Shown one piece after another: positions 10,241 to 21,054 of a stretch of 33,427 nt of DNA; position 1 is the stretch's first letter, and each line of letters begins with the position of its first letter. Source of the DNA: Guillardia theta CCMP2712 (taxonomy: Eukaryota; Cryptophyceae; Pyrenomonadales; Geminigeraceae). The position numbers and the translations under genes were made by a program. A model generated the notes under the pieces. The model searched no databases. It was not told the DNA's origin and saw only the letters and a list, made by a program, of their open reading frames with translations. The DNA is taken from positions 28,929 through 62,355 of the forward strand of contig NW_005434482.1 of assembly GCF_000315625.1 (NCBI RefSeq). Direction: 5' to 3'.

Positions 10241-11756
10241 CACTCAAACCGTTCCAAGAGAATGTCAGCAGATCCAAGTCAAGATACGATGATACAACGT
10301 CAAGTTCACAGTCATGCTGAGTGGGCAATAACCATTCAAAGATTGTCCATTCTGAAGAAGATTTTCATGCAGGGCTATTAGATGTGCAGTGCAGAGATAA
10401 GGGGAGATGCCGCTGGCGAGCTGATGGCCGCAAGAGAGAGCCTCGGAGAGAGAGAGTGCCCGCCGGCATTTGAAGACCAAAAGATAAATTTTGAACCGTA
10501 AAGAACTTGTGACCAGAGATTGCTGCCGCGAGATTGGAACATCGAGTCCGTTTCAAGGCATCTGAACATGTTTTGCAGTTGTACCTTGTTCGCCGATCCA
10601 GAAGTAGCTCTGAGTTATGCATGCCACAGCCTAGCTCCATGCCATGAAACTTCCGCCAGATCTCAGTCCTGGTAGTTCCATTTGATCCTACTCAAAGATC
10701 AAGAAGATTAGAATCGAATTAGCTCCGACAACTGTGTTTCCGACACAGTTCAGATATTCGAACTTGCGGCTAGAGAGAGAGCCTGATTGAAGAGAGGAGT
10801 CATCCGAATGTGTAAGGCTTGATAAAAATTGCATAACTTCAACTTTCAACAGCAACGGAAAACAATACCAAGAAAGAAAAAACTCCAGTGTAAACAATTC
10901 AACTAACCAAATATAAGATCAACATGATTCGGACTCGGGGGGGCGGCATGTAATCGGGGCCCATATGACGGAATACAAGTTTGTTAGACTTGTACTAGTC
11001 CAAAGTCACGCAGATATCACATCGACAGGCTAAGTTGTAACAAGACAGTGATGGCAAGTTTTGCTCAAGACCGAGTTTAATGCACACAAAAACCAGAATT
11101 GAGGAGCACATGAGAGATAGACTGTATGCTAGGATGTGAAACCCAAGCAGACGGCTAGGAAGGCCTCCTCTTCATCACACGTACTACAATGCCGCCTTGA
11201 CACGTAAGTCGTCTTGGTTTACAGGAGAGTTTTTGTTAACTCGGCGCTATCTGGCAGGCTGGCACGGCTGGCATACGCTCCATCACGCATGGCACCCCGT
11301 GATGTGAGACTAGTAGCAGAGCAAGATAACGTATCCGAGGGACTGACTCGTGTAAGAGTGGCGAGGTAACGAGCGGCCAAGGTGTCCGCTCCTCTCTGAG
11401 CTTAAATAGTGTCGTAAATGATCTTGCTATGGTACCGTACGGTCAAGTCTCATCCTCGTAGTGAAGTACTCTACCTGTCACTATCATTCAACGGTACTGA
11501 GTTTACGACGGAGTAGCCGCCAGGTCCACCGTACAACTCGGATGCCGTTGGGCATGGTATACATAACAGTCGGTATTCGCCTGATGAAGTACCAAAATGG
11601 CTACCCGACACGGTACCGGAGGTATTTCATATAAAACTTCATATTGCCCTTATGAGTTTTTGCTATTTCAGTTTCGGCATGACTCGGGGATGATGCTGTC
11701 AGTGTTGCATCGTTACAAGTGCAACGATGTCATGGGTACAACATCACCCCGCGACT

Positions 11757-12120
11757 GTCGAACGGTCCGACAACCCGGCGTCACGGCCGCGGCGTTGCAC
11801 CCGGGCCGGCCGCCGGGCTGCGCCCGGATCATCGCCGGATCCCGGAGTCCCGGCGGAGTCTGCCAGACCGGTCTAGGCGGCAGTGGCCGTTCAAGTTGGC
11901 GCCCCCCGCGGCCGGGCGCGGCCCCCTCACCCATGGTCGGAGGCCGGGGCCCGGGTGCACCGGGGCGGAACTTGAGGCCGCCGTCCGGAGCCTGCAGTGG
12001 CCGGGCCCGGCGGCGGCCCGCCGGGCCGGGGCCCCGGGGCCCCCCCGCCGCCGGGGCCGGGAGCCGGGCCGAGAGGGGGGGGAGTCACAGTGAGTCACGT
12101 GACGACGTCGTCACGCGGCG
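11757..12120. other. GC-rich island 3
   Basis: Rich in GGGCCGG and CCGGGC words. It ends in palindromic GTCACGTGAC and GACGTC elements (near 12090-12110). The left flank (11425-11620) is again rich in GTAC and GGTACC. No gene recognised. Confidence 0.6.
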
Positions 12121-12856
12121 TTTGCAAGTGACTGAAAGATGAGTAACTAAAAGTATGGGCCCCTGCAGCATCGCAGAATGGCGCGCCCGCCTCGTCCGGT
12201 TGTCACCATGGTGGAGTCCGTGTCCTTTATGACCGCCAACCAGATTTTTTGATAGTCTTAAATCTATCTATGGTATTTCAAATTTCATCGAGATATTCCA
12301 ACATGGTGGTGCAAACTTTTCAGAAATAAGAAGTGAGTTATTAGAAGTAAATTTTCTGCAAGTGAACCCTCACAAATGAAAACAATTCAAGATATTAACA
12401 AAATTTGAAAACGTTTGAAACAATTTGAAATTATCAGAAATGTTCATGTCTTCAAAAACGATTTTTTTCATACCCCCCGCTTGCCGCTTCCGCTCAATAT
12501 CCCTTCGACCACGATGCTTCTGCAGTCGCGCCTGACTAACCCGTGTTCGCTCTCCATCCTCTCCTTGCCATGTCCAGTAGGGGTTCCTTTCGTTTCCCTT
12601 GGCTATTTTTTGCGTCCTTCGTTTCCTTCCCTTCTCTTGCTATGATTCGAGTCTCCCTGCTAGGCTGTACCTTGCTGCAATGCGGCATGATCGCTGCTGA
12701 AACCCTGCTCGTCATTTCGCTCCACTTCTCATCAGCTCTTGCGTTTTGCTTTTCGATGTGATCCTTTCTGTCTACCATCACATATTCTTTTCCTTTTTCT
12801 CGTAATCACACCAATTCTGAGCCATTTTGACTTTTGTCGCAGGGTGCTAAGACCCC

Positions 12857-15576
12857 ATGCCCTCCAAGCACTCCGCTATCCTCCTCCTCCTCCTCCCAGC
12901 TCTCGCCCATGCTGCTCTTCCTGTCCAACAGCATGATACAAAGTCCAGCCATGCTGCCCCGGCCCAACATGCCCACAACTTCCTGGATCTGGTCAAGACC
13001 AGGGTCGGGCAGCTCTCGTCCTCCCTCTCGGACCTCCCGCACTCCCTCAAGGTCCACGTGGCCAAGCACAAGGCCGACGCGTCGAGGCAGCAGCGCGCCA
13101 AGACCCGCAGCATGTCGGGAGACCCTTGCGACTCGTGGAGCAACCCGCTCGTCATGGAGATATCCTCCTCCATGACCAACTGCCCCATGCTTGACTTCTT
13201 CGATGCGAGCTCGAGGGCGTCTGGGTGTGAGTGCATGTCGGGGATGCTTGACATGGTTGGGAGCCTGTCGGAGGCAGACCTGAGCTCGCTCATGGCTTGT
13301 CCGATGATCAACATCTCCATCACAACATGGAACATGACTTGTCGCGACAATCAGTTTGCGGCTTGTTTGGACCAACTCAGCAACGTCGAGTCTCCGCAAG
13401 CTGCCATGGAGGTGAGCAAGAGGAGCAGAGCGAGAGGGCTAGCGAGGGAGGGGCATGTGATGGAGGCTGCAGGTGATATGCAGCGACTGCGTGCGAATGA
13501 TGTACCAGATGACGACTACGATGATGATGATGATAAGCGGGGAGGGAGAAATGAGCATGCCCGCGTCGTCCAACGAGGATCAAGTGATGAACAACGTGAT
13601 GGGGCTTTGCGACCAATGCACTCCTGCAGCTGTCTTGGAGGCCATGACCGGGTCCTCGAGTGACTACCAGGCAAGGGCAAGCCTGCTCTGCTCGTCCTGC
13701 GGGATGAAGGTGAGGGAAGAGGCGGAGCCTGGAGGGAGGAAGGCTGAGATGACTCACGTCAGGTGATGCAAGCGGTTGCGCTTGTCGAGCCAGACAGTTG
13801 GATGAGCATGATTGCGAGCGCAGGCTGCTACACAGGTGAAGAAGGGAGGGAGAGGAAGAAGGGCATGGATGGACAAAAGGAAGAGAGCGAGCAAGGGAGG
13901 GAGAAGGGAGAGTTGGGGAAGGAAGATGAGGGGAGGGATGTGCGGTGAAGTGGAAGCGTCGGGTCACGAGGGGGTCATGACGGTGCATGCGGGCAGATCA
14001 AGGCTCTTACTGTGCGGAGCGATACATGAACGAGGCTGAGTTTGCGCCAAAGTGGAGTACCGTTCTTTCTGCATGTGGCCTTCCCGCCGACCCGATGTCC
14101 GTGACGGACTACACCTACATGGGCTTCATGGGACTTGCTTGCTCGATGGAATGCCAGGTATGAGCAACGATAGCAGACGACGAGAGGGGAGGACATGGAA
14201 GCCATGGGGCTGACGGGGAGAGCAGGAGGCGCTGGCGTCGTACCAGTCGTACGTGGGCTGCTGCCTCAATGGGTTGGGAGACGCTATGCCGTGGCAGTTT
14301 CAGACCATCTGGCAGAACATCACCGACACCTGCTATGCAAACAACATGCAGGACAGCAACAGCACCATGACTCCTCCTCCTTCCTGTGATGAAGCTGCCG
14401 CTCCTACTGCACAGCCGCTGACAGACTTGATCGTCAGGCGACATGTACTCCACCTACCCAATTGAGAAGTACGCTGTCATTGCCTTTGAGAATCTCTCCC
14501 CGGATCACTTCATGTACGGCATGTACGACATGTACGGCATGTCGTGGTATGGCGGCAACGACTTCTTCAACTCGGTAAGCGCCCAGGAGCGCCGCTCCTC
14601 CTCTCGCCTCCTCCTCCTCACTACCTGCTGCAGGCCGTCATGGACTTTGTCACGAGCTTCCCGGCTACCTACAACGGAGTGAGACTGACGTCCGCGCCAT
14701 CTTCTACTTCTTATACTCTGCCTGGCAGACGTATCTGCACTACTGGACATATCAGTACCCCTTGACGACTCTCCACCTGCACGTCAAGGTCTTGTCAGCC
14801 GAGCATGTGCGTTGCGCTCATCCGTCTGGCTGCCTTCTGTTGCTCACTGCAGCCGGCAGGACGCCATGCTGACCGCCGAGCTGTCGCCGTATGTAGACAA
14901 CAAGTTCTCCATCCTCCAGGCAAGCAGGCGAGGAGCTGGGGCTGTGCTGGTCTCACGTGCCGCGGGTTGTACAGGGGCTGATGAGAGGCTGGACTGAGAT
15001 GTACAGCGACATGAAGGTCATATCGACCGCGCCCATGCCCCTGTACATGCTGAACGACTATTGGAACCCTGGGGTACGAGCTGAGAAGAGGTCGTAAGGT
15101 CGTGACGAGTCTGTGGCAGTGCTATGCCGGGAGCAGCTGGAAGAACATCAGCCGGGACCCCCTCAAGACCTTTATCACCGGTGAGCTTGCTGCCTCGCTC
15201 GCGGCGCTGGTGACGTGAGAGGGACGGCAGGGGGGCTGGGCAAGCAGATGTTGCCGTACAAGAAGGAGGTGTGGATGTGCTTGCAAGGACAAGGCACCTG
15301 CGGATGGGTAAGGGGCAGCGGTAGGAGGGGAAGGAGGAAGTGACGTGGCTTGAGCAGTTCAACGACGCCTACTGCTATGTGTACGACGAGAGCTGGTGGG
15401 TCAGCGAGGGAGGAGGAGGAGGGGAAGGAGGAAGAGGAGGGGAAGGAGGAAGAGGAGGGGTGGAGGGGGAGGGGGAGGGGGCGGAGAAGGAGGACGGTGA
15501 AACTGACGGGTGTGGGACGAGCAGGAGCGCCTTCATACCATGGGACTACCAGACGAATCTGGGCATTGTGGGATGA
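12857..15576 (+). CDS. secreted Met/Cys-rich protein, right paralog (14 exons, 610 aa)
   Basis: Exons: 12857-13411, 13473-13709, 13763-13835, 13997-14157, 14226-14385, 14438-14574, 14634-14678, 14729-14806, 14860-14919, 14975-15073, 15120-15180, 15231-15307, 15358-15395 and 15525-15576. All phases close and the stop is TGA at 15574. The signal peptide covers about residues 1-19. Cys pairs are at 188/191, 258/261, 337/341 and 354/355, with the CxxC or CxxxC pairs lying close to splice junctions. Met-rich patches follow, such as TTTMMMMISG. A tyrosine/glycine/methionine repeat (about 421-430) reads YGMYDMYGM, degenerated from the three perfect units of the left copy. Intron 9 (14920-14974) is GC-AG. 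The family is unknown to me; metal binding through Met/Cys is only a speculation. The exon 7/8 and 8/9 boundaries are the least certain. Confidence 0.83.
15415..15505 (+). repeat. GGA-rich simple repeat in intron 13
   Basis: Imperfect ggaggaagagg units sit inside intron 13 of the right paralog (15396-15524). The same intron in the left copy is 25 bp shorter, so the tract has expanded or contracted since duplication. Confidence 0.75.
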
Positions 15577-15697
15577 GCTTCAAGACAAGAGGAGGGAAAG
15601 AGGAAGAGAAGATCAGGAGTTGATAGGATGCGTTGAGTGTGTGAGTGTGTAATGAGTAAGCAGCTATAGGTATGATGAGGTATTGACATCGTGCTGA

Positions 15698-16329
15698 TTC
15701 ATTACGAAAGACAAGAGAAGCTTGGTGATGTTTTCAAATGGAGAATGGTTTCGTGAAGGCAATAAACTTGTCTGACTGTTCAAATATCATTTGTACTCAG
15801 CTTTCGCTGATAGTCATTATTATTCACGCAACTTGAGAAGAGGTTTTTCAATGAGTCATTCAGATGTCCTTCAAGCGAGAGATGATACTTATTCTGGTTT
15901 ATCTTGACTTATTTTCTTGCAGTGTTGGCAAGGTGGAGCATATTTTGTTTCTGATTGCGAAAATGAAAAACTCGACCTGCTGTATCAACTTTGCAATTCC
16001 TTTTGCATTTTTTCGATCTACCACATTGATGGTATATCTCCATTGCATGCACCCAAACATTTTGTACAGTTTCCAACAAGCAATAAACTTTTTCTGATAG
16101 AAATGACATCGTTACCTACAAGGCGTGTCGAAAGTCCTCGAAAACAAGGAATTGTGGACAAGTATCGAGTCGGGGAACGAATTCTTCAAGTCGTCAATGA
16201 AATATTTTGGATTAATTTGGTTTATTGATCTAGGAAAAGCAACCAGGACAATATTTTACACGAAATCTGCCACATAAGATGGAAAACTGCCCGCCATAAC
16301 ACAGGAGGAGGGAGATAGAGCAAGGAAGG
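15698..16329. other. intergenic region between right arm and MYB copy 2
   Basis: AT-richer DNA containing an unremarkable short frame (15864-16097). AATAAA occurs at about 15761 and 16082, the first a possible cleavage signal for the right paralog, and the short inverted match to 5493 lies near 16130. No gene is supported. Confidence 0.4.
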
Positions 16330-16932
16330 TTACTCCTGCACAGGGGACGTCCTGCTCCTCTGACGAGAGAGACGCTGGAAGTACTTCTGAGCATGAGATC
16401 GGACCTGCGAGACTGTCCTCGTTCCAATGTCCATGGCAATCAGGTCGGCCACGTGTGGCCCAAGGCCAGCGTACATCCTGCCGTCCTCCTTAGTCTCTCT
16501 GTTGCAGCTGATGTTGAACTTCTTGAGAGCATCGAGAAACTTTTGATGCTCTCTTGGCGACCACATGCTCCGCTGCACAGACTTGGGCATGTGGCCGGTA
16601 GAGGGAGCAGCCCGGGGCTCCCCCCTGTTGGCTTGCTCCTCCTCAGCCTCCAGCGCTGAGTCCGACTCTGACGTGCAGTAGCTGTCGTCGGAGTTGGTGT
16701 TGGACTCTCTCTCGTGCTGCTCCATGCCTGCCTCCTTGGGGAACGTCTTGGCATAGATCATCATGATCCTGGGAGATTCTTCCTGAGCCGAAGGAAGAGC
16801 TTGCATCTCTTCCTCTTGGAAAGCAAAGAGAGAGGGGGAGGGCGATTGTCTTTCAGGAAAGACAAAGGAGTCCTCTGGGAAGAGAGCGGCGATTGCATCA
16901 ACCAAACTGACTTCGTCCTGATAAACTTGCAT
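16330..16932 (-). CDS. SHAQKYF-class single-repeat MYB-like transcription factor (copy 2)
   Basis: A single-exon 200-aa protein starting at the ATG at 16932. The MYB-like repeat spans Trp124 to Phe185 (SHAQKYF at 179-185), followed by a short basic tail. The inserted GLGPHVADLIAMDIGTRT segment is nearly identical to that of copy 3. The N-terminus reads SLVDAIAALFPE, a motif shared with copy 3 but not copy 1. The middle is acidic and Ser/Glu-rich (70-105), as in activation domains. Predicted nuclear DNA-binding protein; targets unknown. It lies outside the right duplication arm and faces it, mirroring copy 1 on the other side. Confidence 0.88.
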   Translation of the reverse strand: MQVYQDEVSLVDAIAALFPEDSFVFPERQSPSPSLFAFQEEEMQALPSAQEESPRIMMIYAKTFPKEAGMEQHERESNTNSDDSYCTSESDSALEAEEEQANRGEPRAAPSTGHMPKSVQRSMWSPREHQKFLDALKKFNISCNRETKEDGRMYAGLGPHVADLIAMDIGTRTVSQVRSHAQKYFQRLSRQRSRTSPVQE

Positions 16933-18781
16933 CTTGGTATGTGAGATGGTTTCAAACGGGTTCTGATGGGAGGGGAAGGTGACTGTCAGGCAGACGAAGG
17001 AAGGGAGGTGTAGATTCTTGTTTGTTGTTGGGGAGGATGGAAGAGGTCAGGCAAGAACAAGTAGAGGAGGTAGGAGATGGCAAAGCTTGTTGGGGAGCAG
17101 GAGCGTGAGTAGAGGGGAGGGGAAGAAGGTAGAAGAAGGGAGAAAGGAGGGGGAGCCTTGAAGCTGTGCTGAACGGAAAGATGTCTTTTCGACAAAGATG
17201 ACGTAACCCCTAACATCTGAGATCCAAGGAAAACACTCCAGTTCGGAAATTCTTTGCCCCCTGTCCATGAAGCGATGCCATTTGGAGGAAGTGGGGTTCA
17301 AGGTCCATTGACGAAAATGTATCGAAAAGGTGTATTTCCATGCTCTCCGGTCATCAGTGCACGGCCACCCTGTAAAACCAACCCTTAAATTAGATCTCAA
17401 TCACCAGATCCGATGACAGTAAAGTCTCCGGGACGGGTCTTCAATTTCCTGTAAGGGGGGGTGGGGGTCTTACCCTTTGCACGTAGCTTTCATGGCTCAA
17501 AAAGATCGCAGAATCGTCTAGAGCCTGCATGGGTGGCCCCTTCTCCCAGTCGTTTGTGTTTTGTGCTCTTACCCCTCTAAGGTTTACATTTTCTTAAATG
17601 AGAGCATATGCAAGCAAGGGTATCCTCAATGGATGCGTCATAGTGCTGCCGTGGGCCTGCTGCGTCCTTTCGGGGTCTCCACTGCCGTCCCGTCCTCCGG
17701 CCCTCTTCAGCCCCCGGGTGCTGCTGACGAAAAAAAGAGTCTATAAAAAGGTAAGGGAAACTATATCCGGTACACGTGGAATTGTGAAACGATGCTGTTT
17801 CAGAAGAAGGGGAATGCGTGCCCGAATCCTCATGGGGAGGGGTGGACTTCCCCTTGTTGCTAGGACTGGATTGGGCGGGGTACTCGAATTTGAGGCCGTC
17901 GTTAACCAAAAAAAAGGCGTGCCCGACGGTTTCCAATTCGTCCGTTAAAACTCAACGGTGTCCCGTCTACTACTACTCCTGATTGTCATCGTACTGATCT
18001 TTAACTTAACTTTGAGTAAAGAACATGAGGAGTAGACCAGCCTCCTTGCACAAATGTTTAGTCAACTTGGCAAAGGGAGGGCCATTCGAAGTTTGAAGTT
18101 CAAACTTCAACCGATGGGGAACTTCGGAACTTCCCGGGAGTCCGGCCGCCGCTTGGCAACGTGCCCGCCGGGCCGTGGAACCGGCGGACCCGGCCGGCAC
18201 ACGCCGGGCGGGGCAGTGCAGTGCGGCGGACCGTACCGCCGGTCGGCCGCGGGGGCCGGGCACTGCGGAATGCGCACGCCGGGCACTGCGGCAGTCGCGG
18301 CGGCGGCCCGGCGGACCGTGACTGTACTACGGTACTCCAGTCGGATCGGATCGGACCGTCGACCGCTGGCATCTACCGTCAGGCTAGGCCCTACGGCGTG
18401 ACACTGTGACACGGTCACCGGTCCGGTATTCATCTCGCTGGGCCGCAGTGTACCGGGAAACGAACCTTCTCAGCACGGTCTTACCGTACGGTAAATGTTG
18501 TGTATTTTAACACTAAGTGAGTCAATGTTTCACTGCAACTTACGGCTACTACAGTGATGGTATTTGCGGCAACTTGCTTGAGTTCGGTTGCTCAGTGACG
18601 GTGATCGGACTCAGTGTCGGATGCCGTGACTGACCATGATGGTGTACTAGTAGTTGGTGTGGTAGCTCCGAACTTAGCATCATCATTCACCATGCAGGCT
18701 GAGTGACCTCGGAACGGTTCAAGTGAGCGGCTATCATGAGAACTAGTTTCATCAGTCTCGTAGAAGTCCCGGACTCGGAGT
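16933..18781. other. intergenic region between MYB copies 2 and 3
   Basis: Purine/pyrimidine-rich promoter-side DNA (16950-17160) is followed by sequence with no recognisable gene; the open frame 17577-17936 (minus) has no motif. A GC-rich island covers 18130-18430. It is followed by GTAC, ACTCAGT and GATCGGA-rich DNA up to about 18700. Confidence 0.45.
18130..18430. other. GC-rich island 4
   Basis: Same vocabulary as the other islands: CCGGCC, GCCGGGC, CGGACCGTACCG and GGATCGGATCGG words. The composition change on the left side, near 18125, is abrupt. No reading frame stands out. Confidence 0.6.
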
Positions 18782-19686
18782 TCATGACTTGTCACGATCA
18801 TCGAAGATGGATGACTTGCGTTTCCCAAGCGGCACGAAATGTATGCTGTTGTCCCAAGAGGCTTGCTTCTTCTTTTTGGAGATGTTTTGAAAGTATTTCT
18901 GGGCGTGCGATCGTACTTGAGCGACAGTGCGCGTTCCGATGTCCATGGCGATGAGGTTTGCGACGTGGGGGCCAAGCCCCACGAACATCTTGCCATCCCC
19001 GTCCTCTTCTCGCTTCGTGTTGATGTTGTACTTGTTCAGGGCTTCAAGAAACTTGGCATGCTCCTCTTTCGTCCACATCATCCTTGGCTTTTCCGATGGA
19101 GATCCTCCTCCTTCTGGGCTGGAGCCAGTATTCCTCGCGCCTTCCGGCTTACGTTGTGCAGCATTGCTGCTAGAGGAAGGCATCGAGTGGCTTGCGTCCT
19201 GGTGAAAGAGCAAATGGGGTGTAAACCTGCACGGATGACCTTGAACCTCTGCTGCAGGGCTGACGAGCAGTGTTGGATTACAGCTGAGCTGTCGATGAGC
19301 AGGGTCGCGAAAGTCCAGAGGAGAAGAGAGAACAGGAGCTGGCAAAGCTGCACACTGAAGAGGCTCGTCGAGGCTGATGGTATGCGGGCGCGGCATATCG
19401 CACTGAAGCAGCGCGGTTGAAACCGAATGGTCGAAGTCGAACTTAGACGGCAGGTGGTTTTGTACCGCACCCGCTAGGTTGACGGAAGAAGAGGAGGGGT
19501 TGAGAAGATAGCATGCTGGTTGGCAGCATAGGAAGCTTGCCTGTCGAAGTCTGCAGAGAGTTCGCTGGAAGGGAGAGCCGATGTTTCCGTATCGATCGGG
19601 CAAGGGTGCGGCCAGCCTTGCTCACCCTCAGGGAACAAAGCCGCGATAGCGTCGTCAATGCTCAGTGTATCTGGTTTCTTCTGCAT
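18782..19686 (-). CDS. SHAQKYF-class single-repeat MYB-like transcription factor (copy 3, one intron)
   Basis: Two exons, 19686-19626 and 19473-18782, join across a 152-nt GT-AG intron (donor GTGAGC, long pyrimidine tract before the acceptor) to give a 250-aa protein. Without the intron the N-terminal motif and the MYB repeat lie in different frames. The N-terminus reads LSIDDAIAALFPE, as in copy 2. The MYB-like repeat spans Trp154 to Phe215 (SHAQKYF 209-215), with GLGPHVANLIAMDIGTRT inserted. A basic KKKK stretch follows immediately. The linker is Ser/Pro-rich. Copies 2 and 3 look like a tandem pair, closer to each other than to copy 1. Predicted nuclear regulator; targets unknown. Confidence 0.87.
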
Positions 19687-20954
19687 CCTTGACCTGCAAA
19701 CAGACAGCCAATGTCAGTTGAAGTGATAACACTATCAAAACACGCAAGCTGCAGAGCTGGATACTGAACACTAGGAATACTTCACATCAGGCTGTTTCAA
19801 GTCATGAGGAGTTGGCCGCAGGTATATCTCCCTCTCTTGCAGCAAAACAAGCGATGAGGGTCAGGAAAACCAGAAGACGTTTATGACCATCTAAGTTAGT
19901 CAAGTGCATCGCTACTTCATCAATCTCAAGGGCGTTTGTCTTTCCTGAATTTGAATGTTTTCGTACGAGTAGCAGTAAAGCGAATCACTACTTCCCTCAG
20001 CTTCTACACACGTACGTTGCAATGCGCTGCACAGATGTTGATGCAGAGGTATAATCAACCCACATGGACACCATTTAGTGCACTGCAGACACCAAAGGCA
20101 GGGCAAGCGTGAGCACGAGGGGATGGGCATCGCGTGGGATAGTACATGATATCTGTGTGGGAGCACAGTAGCAGCGACGCTGGCAGAGCCATCAAGCAGA
20201 CGTTGGTAGTTACATGGGGAAGGAGGGGATGCTGGTAAGTGTGTGGAGGGATGTGAAGCTTCTTGCTGGAGGAGGGAAGGGGGGTGGGGGGGGAGGAATG
20301 ACGGGCATTCGGGGATGAGCTTTTAGGAGCTGGGGGACGGAGGAAGAGGCGAGGGGGGCTGCAGCCATTTCCTGCTTACATGAAAAATACATCGATTGGA
20401 ATATTTGCTGACACAGACAAACTGAAAAGACTCTCATCCAGTCAAAGCCAGAACCACCTGTTCTTCAAATGATGCTTTTTGGTCTACACCAACGACCCGG
20501 AGGCCAGAAATCTCCTGAAAGTCTGCTTTTCCAGCTTTTCCACGGATTTATAGCAACTTTTTACCACATAGCGATGACATCATGAGTTATTTTACCACAG
20601 CCTGGAAGGTCTTACAAAGGTCAGCTGAAGATATTCTTGGTTTAATAACATTTTATAAATAAGGACCCAATATTATACATAAAAATCTATAATATGCCGC
20701 ACTATCTCGCTATAAATAATTTTTCGCACCTACATGTCACACCTGTCACGAGCTACTTTTAGTTTCAGTCACGCCGCCCCCCCCGGGGGGGGGGGGGGGG
20801 GGGGGGGGGGATAAAAAAAATCGCGACAAGGGTGTGATGTTTATTTGGGAAAAAAATTTTTTTGGGGAGGGGGGGGGGGTTTTAGATTTTTATTGGTGAC
20901 CAAAAGGGGGCTGCAATAAAGAAAGCGAGAAAAAAGAGAAGATAAAGTTGGGGG
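19687..20954. other. intergenic region left of the gap
   Basis: No gene is supported. A minus-strand frame at 20210-20437 is proline-rich and unconvincing. 20640-20750 is AT-rich. From 20776 the sequence degenerates into C and G homopolymers, suggesting low-quality assembly up to the gap. Confidence 0.5.
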
Positions 20955-21054
20955 NNNNNNNNNNNNNNNNNNNNNNNNNNNNNNNNNNNNNNNNNNNNNN
21001 NNNNNNNNNNNNNNNNNNNNNNNNNNNNNNNNNNNNNNNNNNNNNNNNNNNNNN
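20955..21054. other. assembly gap (100 N)
   Basis: One hundred undetermined bases, the usual placeholder for a gap of unknown size. It is flanked by poly-G on the left. Confidence 0.99.

Larger units (their letters stand above)
8728..12856. other. spacer between the divergent paralogs
   Basis: This 4.1 kb spacer should hold both promoters. It contains CTG and GAT/ATG microsatellites (9100-9265), two GC-rich islands (9920-10240 and 11757-12120) with GTAC-rich flanks, and otherwise unremarkable DNA (10250-11430 and 12130-12850) with only short, unsupported open frames. The sequences immediately 5' of the two start codons match for only a few tens of bases, so the promoters are not obvious copies of each other. 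Confidence 0.6.
12857..15697. repeat. right arm of large inverted duplication
   Basis: This is the reverse-complement counterpart of 5882-8727. Eleven of 13 intron lengths differ by at most one base pair from the left arm except introns 3 and 13, which have changed length in purine-rich tracts. Similarity ends just beyond the 3' flank near 15697. Confidence 0.9.

Noticed and set aside
11597-12142. 181-aa frame through GC island 3
   Set aside because: Open only because GC-rich DNA lacks stop codons; Pro/Gly/Arg low complexity and no motif.
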